Source of the DNA: Geminicoccaceae bacterium
Lineage (GTDB): Bacteria; Pseudomonadota; Alphaproteobacteria; Geminicoccales; Geminicoccaceae
Direction of reading: 5' to 3'
Length of the DNA: 64,000 bases
Assembly: GCA_025999455.1 (NCBI GenBank)
Contig: AP024683.1
Coordinates: 2,115,501 to 2,179,500 of the forward strand
The notes under the pieces are model-generated. The model saw only the letters and a program-made list of their open reading frames with translations, had not been told where the DNA came from and did no database searches. How positions within the stretch are numbered: position 1 is the first letter of the stretch; every line of letters begins with the position of its first letter. A program made the position numbers and the translations under genes. This document shows positions 1-8,930 of the stretch, in pieces.

Positions 1-356
1 ACGAGGGCGGCCGTGATCTCGCCTTGCTGCTCGAGGGCGATCGAGATCGACCAGTGCGGCAGCCCGTGCAGGAAGTTCGTCGTACCGTCGAGCGGATCGA
101 CGATCCAGCGGTTGAACTTCGACCGGCCTTCGATCGGTCCGGTCTCTTCGAGGAGGAAACCCCAGTCCGGTCGTGCCTTGTGCAGGACCTCGCGGATCAC
201 CTGCTCGGCCCGCCGATCGGCCGCCGAGACGAAGTCGCCCGGGCCCTTGATCGAGACCTGGAGCTGTTCGACCTCGCCGAAATCGCGCACGAGGTGGCGT
301 GCCGCGGCGCGCGCGGCACGGATCATGACCTCGACATTGGCGGACCAGCGGGCCAC
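1..356 (-). CDS. suhB: Inositol-1-monophosphatase (SuhB), 3' part cut off by window edge
   Basis: This is the N-terminal part of an inositol monophosphatase family protein, which hydrolyses inositol monophosphates with Mg2+. The translated start region carries RHLVRDFGEVEQLQVSIKGP, DFVSAADRRAEQ, the metal-site Glu in FLLEETG and the family signature WIVDPLDGTTNFLHG. All of these fit alphaproteobacterial SuhB. I chose the GTG at 354-356 because family members have about ten residues before the first in-frame ATG (326). The C-terminal half lies beyond base 1. In many bacteria SuhB also joins rRNA antitermination complexes; nothing here tests that. Confidence 0.9.
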   Translation of the reverse strand, partial: MARWSANVEVMIRAARAAARHLVRDFGEVEQLQVSIKGPGDFVSAADRRAEQVIREVLHKARPDWGFLLEETGPIEGRSKFNRWIVDPLDGTTNFLHGLPHWSISIALEQQGEITAAL

Positions 357-676
357 GCTCGACTCCGGACGGTTCGGAGGGGAACGAAGCTGAACATAAG
401 CGCGCGCACTCGCGACGGCCAGGGGCCGGCGCGCCCGGAGCCCTGCGCTCGTGCGCCACGGGGGCGGCTTCCGTCGGGCGTGTGGCGCCGCTTCGTCCGG
501 GCCGGGTTTCCGTGGAAAGGACCGTTCGGGACAGCGGCCATGGGCGGCGGATCGAGCCCGTACGAGTCCCGTGCCGCGGCGCCCGGGCCCGGCGTCGGGC
601 CTCGAGGGCGCCGCTGATCCGAGCCGTCACGCCGTCCGACTCGCCGTGCCTGGTTCGGCCGGGATTGTGGTGCCGT
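357..676. other. Intergenic stretch with no gene seen
   Basis: About 320 bases separate the suhB start from the end of the ThiE-like gene. The open frames here have no family resemblance and no good ribosome binding site, and they look like chance frames of GC-rich DNA. It presumably holds the suhB promoter, but I see no clear -35/-10 pair. Confidence 0.5.
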
Positions 677-1321
677 TCAGCGCCGCGCGAGGGCGTCGCG
701 GAAGGGCGCGAGCGCGGCCTCGGGATCGGCCCAGAGGGAAGGCGGAGGGAGAAGGAAGTCGGCGCCGGCGGCGAGCAGCACCCGAGCCGCTTCGGCGGTC
801 GGAGCCGGGGCGGCGCAGGGCAGCACGAAGAGCTCGCTCCACCAGGCGACGAGCTCGCGCGCCCGCTCGAGCGCGAGGCCGTCGGCCAAGAGCAGCCAAT
901 CGGCGCCCGCCTCGCCCGCCTCCATGGCGGCGTGGCGCGAGCCGCCCGTCGCCACGCCGATCGGCCGCTCGAGCCCGAGCAGGCGACGGGCCGGCTCGAT
1001 CGCCTCGAGCGACCGCAGGAGCAGGCCGTCCGCCGCGTGCTCGATGACCGCGGCCGGATCGCCTTCGAGGAAGAGCGCCGCCGAGGCGGCCCGACAGCGC
1101 TCGAGGCAAGCCGCCAGGAGCTCCGCCCGGCCGTCGGCCGGTGCCGCGGCCGGATCGAGCACGACGGCTGCGACCCGGCCGCCCGAAAGCGCGCGCTCGA
1201 GCCGGTCGGGGAAGCCCGGATCGAGCCGGTCGGGACCGGGCAGGAGCAGGGCCGGCTCGACCTCCTCGGGAACCACCCGGGGCGCGCCGGGTTCGGCGGG
1301 CGCGGCCCGCTCCGACCTCAC
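677..1321 (-). CDS. Thiamine phosphate synthase-like protein (ThiE family, divergent)
   Basis: The protein is 214 aa with a TIM-barrel-like pattern of alternating hydrophobic strands and Ala-rich helices. Segments such as RVAAVVLDP, ALFLEGD, RPIGVATGG and GADWLLLADG resemble ThiE-type proteins often found beside fba and pgk in alphaproteobacteria. The GTG start overlaps the TGA stop of fba (GTGA), so it is translationally coupled as the last gene of the glycolytic run. The diphosphate- and Mg-binding motifs of true ThiE are not obvious. It may therefore be a paralogue that does not make thiamine phosphate. Confidence 0.65.
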   Translation of the reverse strand: MRSERAAPAEPGAPRVVPEEVEPALLLPGPDRLDPGFPDRLERALSGGRVAAVVLDPAAAPADGRAELLAACLERCRAASAALFLEGDPAAVIEHAADGLLLRSLEAIEPARRLLGLERPIGVATGGSRHAAMEAGEAGADWLLLADGLALERARELVAWWSELFVLPCAAPAPTAEAARVLLAAGADFLLPPPSLWADPEAALAPFRDALARR

Positions 1322-2241
1322 GCCTCGCCCTTGTAGATCGCGATCACCCGATCCAAGAGCGCGAGCGCGTCTTCCTTGCGGCGCTGGAAGCTGTTGCGGC
1401 CGATGATCGAGCCGTGGCCGCCGCCGTCGCGGATCTGCCGGATCTCGGCGAGCACGCCTTCGGTGTCCTTGGCCTCGCCGCCCGAGAAGACGACGAGCCG
1501 CTTGCCGGCGAAAGCCGCCTGCATGACGTGGGCGACCCGCTCGGCGAGCGTGCCCATCGGGACCCCGGCCTTCTCGTAGGCGGGCTTGGCGGCATCCAGG
1601 TCGATCCGGGCGGTGGGCGGCTTCACCTTGATGACGTGCGCGCCCATGAGCGCCGCCATGTGCGCCGCATAGGCCACGATGTCGAGCGCCGTCTCGCCTT
1701 CCTTCGAGACCTTGCCGCCGCGCGGATAGGACCAGACGACGACCAAGAGGCCCTTGGACTTGGCCTCGCGGGTGATCTCGCGGAGCTCTTCCTGCTGGGC
1801 GTAGCAGGCGTCCGAGCCCGGGTAGATCGTGAAGCCCACGCCGATGCAACCCAGCCGGAGCGCGTCGTCGACCGTCGCGGTCACGGCCTGGTCGGGGGTG
1901 CCGGCGGCGAGGCTGTTGGCGCTGTTGAGCTTCAAGATGAGCGGCACCTCGCCGGCGTAGGAAGCGGCACCGGCCTCGAGCGGACCCAAGGGGGCGGCGT
2001 AGGCCGACAAGCCCGCCTCGATCGCGAGCTCGAAGAGATAATGCGGATCGTAGGCGGCCGGGTTGGGGGCGAAGCTGCGCGCCGGCCCGTGCTCGAAGCC
2101 CTGGTCGACCGGGAGGATGACGAGCTTACCCGTGCCGCCGAGCCGGCCGTGGCTCAACAGACGCGCGAGGTTGGTCTTGACCCCGGGATTTTCCGATTCG
2201 TACCAGGAGAGGATCTCTTTGACCTTGGGGCTCACCCGCAT
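1318..2241 (-). CDS. fba: Class I fructose-bisphosphate aldolase (DhnA type)
   Basis: This 307-aa aldolase splits fructose-1,6-bisphosphate into the two triose phosphates through a Schiff base. The N-terminus MRVSPKVKEILSWYES, the LPVDQGFEHGP motif near residue 45, the strand VIKVKPPTARI with the likely catalytic Lys near residue 200, and the phosphate-binding VFSGGEAKD and SIIGRNSFQR motifs are DhnA-family hallmarks. Longer upstream starts would only add Arg/Pro-rich sequence, so the ATG at 2241 is preferred. It lies downstream of pgk on the same strand with one small gene between them, and overlaps the ThiE-like gene by 4 bases. Confidence 0.95.
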   Translation of the reverse strand: MRVSPKVKEILSWYESENPGVKTNLARLLSHGRLGGTGKLVILPVDQGFEHGPARSFAPNPAAYDPHYLFELAIEAGLSAYAAPLGPLEAGAASYAGEVPLILKLNSANSLAAGTPDQAVTATVDDALRLGCIGVGFTIYPGSDACYAQQEELREITREAKSKGLLVVVWSYPRGGKVSKEGETALDIVAYAAHMAALMGAHVIKVKPPTARIDLDAAKPAYEKAGVPMGTLAERVAHVMQAAFAGKRLVVFSGGEAKDTEGVLAEIRQIRDGGGHGSIIGRNSFQRRKEDALALLDRVIAIYKGEA

Positions 2242-2287
2242 GCTGTCCGCTCCTCCGCTCGGGTGCCGGCGCGCGCCGGCGGCCGCC

Positions 2288-2728
2288 CTATAACCTTTCG
2301 CCCGCGGCCGATGAAGGGTCCGCAGGCCGAGTGGCGGCGAGCGCCCGGCGCAAGGCGGGGCGCGGATCCTCGCCGGCGGCGAGCCGGAGGAGCGGCACCG
2401 GCGGACCGGCGAGGAGCCGGGCACCGAGCTGGCGGGCGACGTCCTCGAGCTTGCTCCGCGCGGCGGGTGCCGCCGCGACGAGGAGCCGCCGTGCCCCGGC
2501 ACGCAGCGCGGCGAGGGCGGTGCCCGGTGCCTCGGCGACGTCGATCCAGAGCGGGTGGCCGAGCGCCCGCTCGAGCGCCACGCAGAAGCCCACCCCCGCG
2601 AAGGCGGCGAGCCCGGGGGCGGTCACGAGCTCGACCGCGAGGCCGAGCTCGGCCGCCGCGTCGAGTGCCGCACGCGCTTGGGCCAGATCGTGGACGGCGA
2701 CCCAGAACCGCACCGCGGCCGGCACCAC
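2288..2728 (-). CDS. Uncharacterised protein between pgk and fba
   Basis: A 146-aa protein that I do not recognise as an enzyme. It starts RFWVAVHDLAQARAALDAAA and continues with VELVTAPGLAAFAGVGF, LWIDVAEAPGTALAALRAG and ARRLLVAAA, a Rossmann- or barrel-like alternation of strands and helices. A gene of this kind recurs between pgk and fba in several alphaproteobacteria, from memory. No ATG lies near the pgk stop at 2779, so I use the first of two adjacent GTG codons (2726-2728). The position suggests co-transcription with the glycolytic genes; the function is unknown. Confidence 0.6.
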   Translation of the reverse strand: MVPAAVRFWVAVHDLAQARAALDAAAELGLAVELVTAPGLAAFAGVGFCVALERALGHPLWIDVAEAPGTALAALRAGARRLLVAAAPAARSKLEDVARQLGARLLAGPPVPLLRLAAGEDPRPALRRALAATRPADPSSAAGERL

Positions 2729-2778
2729 CGCGTCGGTGCCGGCGCGTGGTGCCGCGTCGGGCTCGGCCGCCGCCCCCC

Positions 2779-3975
2779 TCAGCGGGGGCGCAGTGCCGCG
2801 ATCCCCGGCAGCTCCTTGCCCTCGAGCCATTCGAGGAAGGCTCCGCCGGCGGTCGAGACGTAGCTGAAGGAATCGAGCACGCCGGCGTGGGCGAGGGCCG
2901 CGACGGTGTCACCGCCACCCGCCACGGTCACGAGCTTGCCGGCCTTGGTGAGCTCGGCCGCGGCCTTGGCGACCGCCACGGTGGCGGCGTCGAAGGGCGG
3001 GACCTCGAAGGCGCCGAGCGGGCCGTTCCACAAGAGCGTCTTGCAGGCGGCGAGCTTCTCGGTGACGTCCTTCACGGTCTTGGGGCCGACGTCGAGGATC
3101 ATCTCCTCGGGCCCGACCTCCTCGACCCCGACCGTCCGACAGGGGGCGTTCGGCTTGAACTCGCGCGCCACCACGGCGTCGATCGGCAGGAGGATCTCGA
3201 CACCTTTCGCTTGGGCGCGCTCGACGATGGCTTTGGCCTCGCCCGCGAGGTCGGGCTCGCACAGCGACTTGCCGACCGAGAGACCCTCCGCGGCCAAGAA
3301 GGTGTTGGCCATCCCGCCGCCGATCACGAGGGCGTCGACCCGATCGAGCAGATTGCCGAGCACGGCGAGCTTGGTCGAGACCTTGGCGCCGCCCACGAGC
3401 GCGGCGGCCGGCCGCGCCGCTCCGCCGAGCGCTTTCTCGAGGGCCTCGAGCTCGGCCTGCAGGAGCCGGCCGGCACAGGCCGGGAGCCGCTCGGCGAGGG
3501 CCACGACCGAAGCGTGCGCGCGGTGCGAGCAGGAGAAGGCGTCGTTGACGTAGAGGTCGCCGAGCTTCGCGAGCGCGTCGGCGAAGGCCGGATCGTTCTT
3601 CTCTTCCTCGGGGTGGAAGCGGAGATTTTCGAGAAGCGCCACGCCACCTTCGGGCAAGGCGGCCACGACCTTCTCGGCTTCGGGGCCGATGCAGTCGGGA
3701 GCGAAGGCGACCTCGTGGCCCAGCACCCGGGCCAGCGCCTCGGCGATCGGCCGCAGGCTCAACCCCGGCTCGGGCTTGCCCTTGGGCCGGCCGAAATGGG
3801 AGAGCAGCACGACCTTGGCGCGCTTCTTCGAGAGCTCCCGGATGGTCACGGCCCCGCGCTCGATGCGGGTCGCATCGCTCACCTGGCCGTCCTGCATCGG
3901 CACGTTGAAATCCACCCGGACCAGCACCCGCCGGCCCTCGACCTGGACCCCGTCGAGCGTGCGGAAAGAAGCCAT
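2779..3975 (-). CDS. pgk: Phosphoglycerate kinase
   Basis: A full-length 398-aa phosphoglycerate kinase, transferring phosphate between 1,3-bisphosphoglycerate and ADP. The N-terminal domain shows [11 protein letters not shown], the substrate-binding SHFGRPKG and [10 protein letters not shown] motifs. The C-terminal nucleotide domain shows [22 protein letters not shown] and the GGGDTVAAL loop near residue 345. It begins with ATG 98 bases downstream of btaB and heads the pgk-unknown-fba-thiE-like run. The gene is intact and ordinary. Confidence 0.98.
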   Translation of the reverse strand: MASFRTLDGVQVEGRRVLVRVDFNVPMQDGQVSDATRIERGAVTIRELSKKRAKVVLLSHFGRPKGKPEPGLSLRPIAEALARVLGHEVAFAPDCIGPEAEKVVAALPEGGVALLENLRFHPEEEKNDPAFADALAKLGDLYVNDAFSCSHRAHASVVALAERLPACAGRLLQAELEALEKALGGAARPAAALVGGAKVSTKLAVLGNLLDRVDALVIGGGMANTFLAAEGLSVGKSLCEPDLAGEAKAIVERAQAKGVEILLPIDAVVAREFKPNAPCRTVGVEEVGPEEMILDVGPKTVKDVTEKLAACKTLLWNGPLGAFEVPPFDAATVAVAKAAAELTKAGKLVTVAGGGDTVAALAHAGVLDSFSYVSTAGGAFLEWLEGKELPGIAALRPR

Positions 3976-4072
3976 GCCCGTTCAGCCCCGTCCTTCGCCG
4001 CGTTCGGCACGTTGCAGCCCCGTAAGGTTCGTTAGCACGGGGTCCGCGAGACCGTCCACGCGACCGGAGGTG

Positions 4073-4753
4073 TCAGCCTCCGGGTCGAGCGGGCAGCGTG
4101 AAGCGGAGGAGCTCGGCGTAGCCGCGGCCGATCTCGACGGTCTCGAGCTTCCCGGCCCCGGCCGCCGCCCGGCGCTCGAGCTCGGCCCGGACGTCGGGCT
4201 CGTGCGCCACGCCGAAGCGCGCGAGCCAGGCACGCATCGCCCGGGCGGCGGGGGGCGGGAGCCGATCCATCGGGCCGAAATCGACGAGGTGCAGGGAACC
4301 GCCCGGGGCCAAGACGGCGAGGGCGCGCTCGAGCGCGGGCAGGGGCTCGGGGATGATCGACAGACAATAGCTCGCGAGCACGTGGTCGAAGGCCTCGACG
4401 CCGAACTGGGCCAGCGGGTCGAGCGTCTCGGCGGTGCCCCAGGCGAGCCGCGTGCGGCCGGCGAAACCACGACGGGCGAGGCGGCGGGCGGAAAGCTCGA
4501 GCATCGAGCGGGCGGGCTCGACGCCGCACAGCAGCACACCGGGGCAGCGGCGTCCGAGCCGTAGCAGGTTGCGACCCGTGCCGCAGCCGATCTCGAGGAG
4601 CCGGTCGCCCGCTCGGGCCGGGATCGAATCGACCAGCCGATCGCGCCCCAAGAGGTAGAATTTCCTCGTCGCATCGTAAACGAAACGCTGCGGGCGATAC
4701 ATCCGATCCATGCGGGCATGGACGAGGGCCGGGTCGAAGGATCGCGTCGCCAT
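4073..4753 (-). CDS. btaB: Diacylglyceryl-homoserine N-methyltransferase (BtaB), betaine lipid synthesis
   Basis: A 226-aa class I SAM methyltransferase with motif I LLEIGCGTGRNL near residue 51 and the post-motif strand GVEPARSML. The start MATRSFDPALVHARMDRMYR with FVYDATRKFYLLGRDRL is typical of BtaB. BtaB methylates diacylglyceryl-homoserine three times to give DGTS, a phosphorus-free membrane lipid. It lies 4 bases downstream of btaA, which fixes the assignment. Known btaAB operons respond to phosphate limitation; no convincing PHO box is visible here. Confidence 0.9.
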   Translation of the reverse strand: MATRSFDPALVHARMDRMYRPQRFVYDATRKFYLLGRDRLVDSIPARAGDRLLEIGCGTGRNLLRLGRRCPGVLLCGVEPARSMLELSARRLARRGFAGRTRLAWGTAETLDPLAQFGVEAFDHVLASYCLSIIPEPLPALERALAVLAPGGSLHLVDFGPMDRLPPPAARAMRAWLARFGVAHEPDVRAELERRAAAGAGKLETVEIGRGYAELLRFTLPARPGG

Positions 4754-4757
4754 CCGC

Positions 4758-5963
4758 TCAGCTCCGTCGACGGTAGAGGTGGAAGCCGCCGTAGATCGCC
4801 GAGCGGTCGCGGGCGAAAAGGGCAGCGGACCGCTCCCCCTCGTGGACCCAACCCTCGAGCAGGGCCGTCGGCAGATGACGCTCGAGCGGCGATTCGGCGG
4901 CCGCGGTCCGGAAGATCACCCGCGCGCCGGGCGCGGCGGTGCGGCCGATCTGGCTCCACAGCAAGGCGAGCTGGGCCGGGGTCATCCAATCCTGGGCGTC
5001 CAGGAGCACGAAGCCGTCGAGGCTCGCGGCGTCTTCGCGGGCGAGCGCTTCGGTGAGCAGCGCTCGGCGGACCTCGACGCGCCCCGCACCGTCGCGCACG
5101 AGGGCGAAGTTCGCGGGCGCGAGATAGGGCGGGAGGGCGCGGCCCTCCGGGTCGTAGCGGCGGCCGAAGGCCTGGGCCGCGAAATAGTTCTCGGCGATCG
5201 GGAAGCCGCAGGCGAGCCGCTCGAGCCGCTCGCGCAGGACGGCACGGATCCCGCCCGGTGCGGCGCGCGCGAGCGCGTCGAGCTGGGCCGGGGGGATGCC
5301 GAGCCCGAACCAGGTGAGGGGGAGTGCCGCGGCGAGCCGCAGGAGCGGGCTCTCGAGGACCGGGGCGATCTCGCGGTCGAAGATCGCCCGCTGCTCGGCC
5401 GGGTCGCGGGCTTGGAGGAGGCGCTTCGGGTCACGGCCGTGCAGCCGGCAGAGGAGATGGCCCGCGCCGATCGAACGGCCGAGCACGCCCGTTCGGTAGA
5501 AGCCGTGGGCGAAGGCCTCGATCCGCCGCCGGCCGGAGAGCGTCCGGCTCTCCCAAAAGGCGCGGGCGGATGCCGGCAGGTGCGGCCGCAGGCGCTCGAA
5601 GGCCGCGAGATTGGCCGGCTCGTCGGCGCGGGCGAAGAAGCGGAAGAACTCGGGCTGCGAAAGGTGCCGGGCGGCGGCGAGCTTGAGCTCGAGGAGGGCG
5701 GTGTGGGCGGGCGAGAGGTCGACCGCGAGGATCCGGGCCGGGCGGCCCACGAGGTAGCTCGCGACGTTGCAGCCGCCCGAGGCGATCGCGACGAGCCGCG
5801 CCCCTTCGAGGGCGGCGAGGGCTTCCATGTCGACGACCGGGTCTTCCCAGATCTGCGGGTAGACGAGCCCGTCGAAGGCTTTGGCGAAGAGCCGCTCGAG
5901 CAGGCCGCGGGGGCTCCAGTCGGCGGCGGTCTGGGCGGCGGTACGGGCGAGGGTGCGGGCCAT
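4758..5963 (-). CDS. btaA: S-adenosylmethionine:diacylglycerol 3-amino-3-carboxypropyltransferase (BtaA)
   Basis: A 401-aa BtaA protein, which moves the aminocarboxypropyl group of SAM to diacylglycerol in the first committed step of betaine lipid (DGTS) synthesis. Family features are FDGLVYPQIWEDP near residue 30, the SAM-binding IASGGCNVASYL, LAVDLSPAHTALLELK, and the C-terminal FVLLDAQDWM. Length and start (ATG 5963) match the family. It is followed at once by btaB and preceded by a phosphoesterase gene 41 bases upstream, forming a three-gene module. Confidence 0.93.
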   Translation of the reverse strand: MARTLARTAAQTAADWSPRGLLERLFAKAFDGLVYPQIWEDPVVDMEALAALEGARLVAIASGGCNVASYLVGRPARILAVDLSPAHTALLELKLAAARHLSQPEFFRFFARADEPANLAAFERLRPHLPASARAFWESRTLSGRRRIEAFAHGFYRTGVLGRSIGAGHLLCRLHGRDPKRLLQARDPAEQRAIFDREIAPVLESPLLRLAAALPLTWFGLGIPPAQLDALARAAPGGIRAVLRERLERLACGFPIAENYFAAQAFGRRYDPEGRALPPYLAPANFALVRDGAGRVEVRRALLTEALAREDAASLDGFVLLDAQDWMTPAQLALLWSQIGRTAAPGARVIFRTAAAESPLERHLPTALLEGWVHEGERSAALFARDRSAIYGGFHLYRRRS

Positions 5964-6003
5964 CGAGGCCTCCGATCGGGGCCGCGGGACGCGGCCGGTT
6001 CGC

Positions 6004-6765
6004 TCAATGCGCGTAGACGAGCCGCACGCCCTGCGGGTCCACGGCGAGGAAGCTCGCCCGCCGTTCGACCCAGGAACCGGCGTTGACGTAGGTGATCGGC
6101 GCGCGGTCCGGCCGGACCTCGTCGAAGCGCCGGGCGAGCGGCGCGTGGGTGTGGCCGCAGACGACGAGGTCGGCGTCGAGGGTGGCCGCCCAGGCGGCGG
6201 CACCGGCGGCGACCAGACCGTGCAGGCCGCAGCGGCGGGTCCACCAGCGGTCGAGTCGGCGCGGCCAATCGCCGTCGCGCGAGAGCCGGCGGAGGCACCA
6301 GCCGTAGCCGAGGCCCACGAGCCGGGCGAGCGAGGAGCGGCGCGGCAGGGTCGGATCGAAGCCGTCGCCGTGGACGGCGAGGAGCCGGCGCCCACCGGAC
6401 CGCCAGGCGTGGCTCTCGCCGACCTCGATGCCCAAAAGGTCGCGGATCGCGGGGCCGAGATGGCGGTCGTGATTGCCGGCGAGCCAGACGAGCTCGGCAT
6501 CGCCGTCGCGGGCGATCGCGCGGAGCCGGCGGAGCAGGCGCCAAGCCTCGTCGCAGAGCCCCTCGAAGCCGGTGTCGTGGAAGATGTCGCCGAGCAGGAC
6601 GAGGCGGCGGAACCGCCAGCGCTCGAGGGTGGCGAGGACCGCGCCCGGCCGGGCGATCCGCAGGCCCAGATGGAGGTCGGAGAGGACGAGGGTCTCGGTG
6701 ACCGGCTCGGTCGCGGGCCCGACTCGGCGGATCTCGCGAGCCGGGCGGCCGACGCGTCGCACCAT
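6004..6765 (-). CDS. LpxH-like metallophosphoesterase (UDP-2,3-diacylglucosamine diphosphatase family)
   Basis: A 253-aa calcineurin-like phosphoesterase with the metal motifs VLSDLHLG, LLGDIFHD, LAGNHDRH and VCGHTHAP in canonical order. Family members include LpxH-type UDP-2,3-diacylglucosamine hydrolases, and relatives are common next to btaA/btaB in alphaproteobacteria. Its exact substrate is unknown; a role in lipid recycling is inference from context. I chose ATG 6765 because GAGG lies just upstream; a GTG at 6798 in frame would add 11 residues. Confidence 0.8.
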   Translation of the reverse strand: MVRRVGRPAREIRRVGPATEPVTETLVLSDLHLGLRIARPGAVLATLERWRFRRLVLLGDIFHDTGFEGLCDEAWRLLRRLRAIARDGDAELVWLAGNHDRHLGPAIRDLLGIEVGESHAWRSGGRRLLAVHGDGFDPTLPRRSSLARLVGLGYGWCLRRLSRDGDWPRRLDRWWTRRCGLHGLVAAGAAAWAATLDADLVVCGHTHAPLARRFDEVRPDRAPITYVNAGSWVERRASFLAVDPQGVRLVYAH

Positions 6766-6904
6766 GGCGGCCTCGTTCGGGCGAGCGGCCGCGGCCACAG
6801 CGGCCGGGCCGGTCGTCGTTCGGGGCGCGCCTTACGGACGGTTCATGACGGCCCGGCGCCGATCGCGTGACGGTTGCGTGCGCGACCGGCCGCCGGGCCT
6901 GCGC

Positions 6905-7909
6905 TCAGAGGCTGCCCATCCGGGCCGCGACGTCGACCATCCGGTTCGAGAAGCCCCACTCGTTGTCGTACCAGGAGGCCACCCGGACGAGCTTGCCCTC
7001 GAGCACCTTGGTGGCGTTGAGGTCGACCGTGGAGCTCGCCGGCCGGTGGTTGAAGTCGATCGAGACCAAGGGCTCGCGGGTGACGTCGAGGATGCCCGCG
7101 AGCGGGCCGACCGCCGCCTTCTCGAGGAGCGCGTTGACCTCTTCGACGCTGGTCTCGCGCTTCGGCACGAAGGTGAGGTCGACGAGGCTCACGTTCTGGG
7201 TCGGCACGCGGATCGCGACACCGTCGAGCTTACCCTTGAGCTCGGGCAGCACGAGGCCCACGGCCTTGGCCGCCCCGGTCGAGGTCGGGATCATCGAGCA
7301 GGTCGCGGCGCGCGCCCGGTAGAGGTCCTTGTGGTAGACGTCCAAGAGGTTCTGGTCGTTGGTGAAGGCGTGGATCGTCGTCATGTGGCCGCGCTCGATC
7401 CCGATTCCTTCGTGCAGGACCTTGGCGAGCGGCGCCAAGCAGTTGGTCGTGCAGGACGCGTTGCTCACGACGAGGTGCTCGGGGCGGAGGCGGTCCTGGT
7501 TGACGCCCCACACGACCGTGAGGTCGGCCCCGTCGGCCGGGGCGGAGACGAGGACTTTCTTGGCACCGGCCGCGAGATGGCCCGAGGCCTTCTCCTTGCT
7601 CGTGAAGACGCCCGTGCATTCCATGACGATGTCGACGCCGAGCGCGGCCCAGGGGAGCTTTCCGAGATCCCGCTCGGCCAGGACCTTGATGGGCCCGGTG
7701 CCGACGTCCATCACGTCGCCTTCGAGGGTGACCTTGCCCGGGAAGCGGCCGTGGACGCTGTCGTAGCGGAAGAGATGCGCGTTCGTGGCGGGCGGGGCGA
7801 GATCGTTGATCGCCACCACGGTGACGTCGCGGCGACCGTTCTCGACGATCGCGCGCAGCACGTTGCGACCGATGCGGCCGAAGCCGTTGATGGCGACTTT
7901 GACGGTCAT
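6905..7909 (-). CDS. gap: Glyceraldehyde-3-phosphate dehydrogenase, type I
   Basis: A complete 334-aa GAPDH that oxidises glyceraldehyde-3-phosphate to 1,3-bisphosphoglycerate with NAD(P). It has the Rossmann start [18 protein letters not shown], the catalytic-Cys motif [12 protein letters not shown] near residue 150, the HAFTNDQN and [12 protein letters not shown] segments, and the C-terminal [14 protein letters not shown]. The Asp of AINDL suggests NAD preference. It is the first gene of the minus-strand block and lies divergent to the zapA group across a 200-base spacer. Confidence 0.98.
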   Translation of the reverse strand: MTVKVAINGFGRIGRNVLRAIVENGRRDVTVVAINDLAPPATNAHLFRYDSVHGRFPGKVTLEGDVMDVGTGPIKVLAERDLGKLPWAALGVDIVMECTGVFTSKEKASGHLAAGAKKVLVSAPADGADLTVVWGVNQDRLRPEHLVVSNASCTTNCLAPLAKVLHEGIGIERGHMTTIHAFTNDQNLLDVYHKDLYRARAATCSMIPTSTGAAKAVGLVLPELKGKLDGVAIRVPTQNVSLVDLTFVPKRETSVEEVNALLEKAAVGPLAGILDVTREPLVSIDFNHRPASSTVDLNATKVLEGKLVRVASWYDNEWGFSNRMVDVAARMGSL

Positions 7910-8113
7910 CTGTTCTCTCCCCTGATCGTGCGGTGAACCTTCGACGCGGCCGAGACGGGCCGGAAAAGGCGGCGGACCCCGCCGCAACGTGACCGGCTCC
8001 TCGCGAATTGCAATCGGGATATTGACGCACCCCCGCGCGGTGGTTGACGAGCCCGGGACCTCCGTGCGAAGGCGACGATCGTTCAAGGGGCTGGAGGCGG
8101 AAGCCCAGATCCG

Positions 8114-8407
8114 ATGTCAGCTCTCGAGGCGGCCGAGCGGCGGTTGACCGATGCCCTGGCGCGGCTCGAGGCCGCGCTCGTGCTCAGGCCGACTCCGGAG
8201 AGCTGGACGGCCGAGCGGCAGCGGCTCGAGACCCGGCTCGCCACGCTCGACCGCGACTGCGAGCTGTTGCGCGCCGAATGCGACCGGCTGCGGCGCGAGC
8301 TCGAGGATCTCCGGGCACGGCACGAGCGGCTGCGCGAGGTGGCGGCGCAGGTGGAGGCGCGGATGGGCGGACTCGTCGAGGAGCTCGACGAGCTCGGGCG
8401 GAGCTGA
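8114..8407 (+). CDS. DUF4164-like coiled-coil protein upstream of zapA
   Basis: A 97-aa protein that is almost entirely charged alpha-helix with heptad spacing ([38 protein letters not shown]), so a coiled coil is clear. Small DUF4164 proteins of this kind stand immediately before zapA in many alphaproteobacteria. The ATG is preceded by GGAGG about 15 bases upstream, and the stop is 4 bases before the zapA start. A role in cell division with ZapA is inferred from the neighbour only. Confidence 0.8.
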   Translation: MSALEAAERRLTDALARLEAALVLRPTPESWTAERQRLETRLATLDRDCELLRAECDRLRRELEDLRARHERLREVAAQVEARMGGLVEELDELGRS

Positions 8408-8411
8408 GCCC

Positions 8412-8741
8412 TTGCCGACCGTCGAGATCACGGTCGCCGGGCGCCGCTACACGGTGCAGTGCGACGAGGGCCAAGAGGGGCGGCTCAAGCGGCTCGCCGC
8501 CTTCCTCGACGGCAAGGCCACCGAGATCGCGCGCGGCAGCCCGCAGCTCGGCGAGGCGCGGACCCTGCTCCTCGCGGCCCTCGTCGTCGTCGACGAGCTG
8601 TTCGACGCCTACGACGAGGTGCAGCAACTCCGGAGCCGGCTCGGCCAGGAGGCGCGCGCGAGCGAAGAAGACGCGGCCAAAGTGCTGGAGCGCGTCGCCG
8701 AACGGCTCGACGAGCTTGCCCAGGCGATCGGGAAGGCCTAG
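8412..8741 (+). CDS. zapA: Cell division protein ZapA
   Basis: A 109-aa ZapA, the small FtsZ-bundling protein. The N-terminal globular part has VEITVAGRRYTVQCDEGQEG, the expected beta strands, followed by the RLAAFLDGKATEIARG helix and a C-terminal coiled coil. The only start that keeps the conserved N-terminus is the TTG at 8412. Its order with a 6S RNA locus and 5-formyltetrahydrofolate cyclo-ligase downstream is the classic zapA-ssrS-ygfA arrangement. Confidence 0.9.
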   Translation: MPTVEITVAGRRYTVQCDEGQEGRLKRLAAFLDGKATEIARGSPQLGEARTLLLAALVVVDELFDAYDEVQQLRSRLGQEARASEEDAAKVLERVAERLDELAQAIGKA

Positions 8742-8759
8742 CTTCGAGGACGGCGGCGG

Positions 8760-8930
8760 CTGCCCGGTTCGAGCAGCGCTCAACATCGCCCGGGCCTAGT
8801 TCGTTCCCAAGGGAGCTGTCCCTACCGTGGTCGTGGCCACGGCACATGGCGCCCACCTGCGTAGCAGGACTCGGGACGAGCCGAGCGCGAGACGGCCATG
8901 GCGGCGCCGCCATTTCCCACCCGAACCTCT
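8760..8930 (+). ncRNA. ssrS: Probable 6S RNA (ssrS)
   Basis: This 220-base gap lies exactly where 6S RNA is found in proteobacteria, between zapA and the cyclo-ligase gene. It folds readily: GGTTCG at 8766 can close on CGAACC at 8922, and inside are the hairpins CCGTGG/CCACGG (8825-8842), CCTGCGTAGCAGG (8856-8868) and the inverted repeat ATGGCGGC/GCCGCCAT (8899-8914). 6S RNA is a long hairpin that mimics an open promoter and binds sigma70 polymerase. The ends given are estimates and I could not run a covariance model. Confidence 0.55.

Noticed and set aside
1141-4035. A 964-codon open frame on the plus strand opposite fba and pgk
   Set aside because: It is the antisense shadow of fba, the unknown gene and pgk. 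Composition is Arg/Gly/Asp/Glu-rich without any family motif, as GC-rich codon bias produces. The same holds for other long shadows such as those opposite nrdJ, btaA and yidC.
6826-6880. A possible PHO box upstream of the bta module (CCGTCAT-like words on the minus strand)
   Set aside because: Only one half-site is recognisable; the second copy at 11-base spacing matches poorly. I cannot support a PhoB site.
7910-8113. Promoters from TTGACG words near 8021 and 8044 for the zapA operon
   Set aside because: Neither has an acceptable -10 hexamer at 16-18 bases, so no promoter is annotated there.
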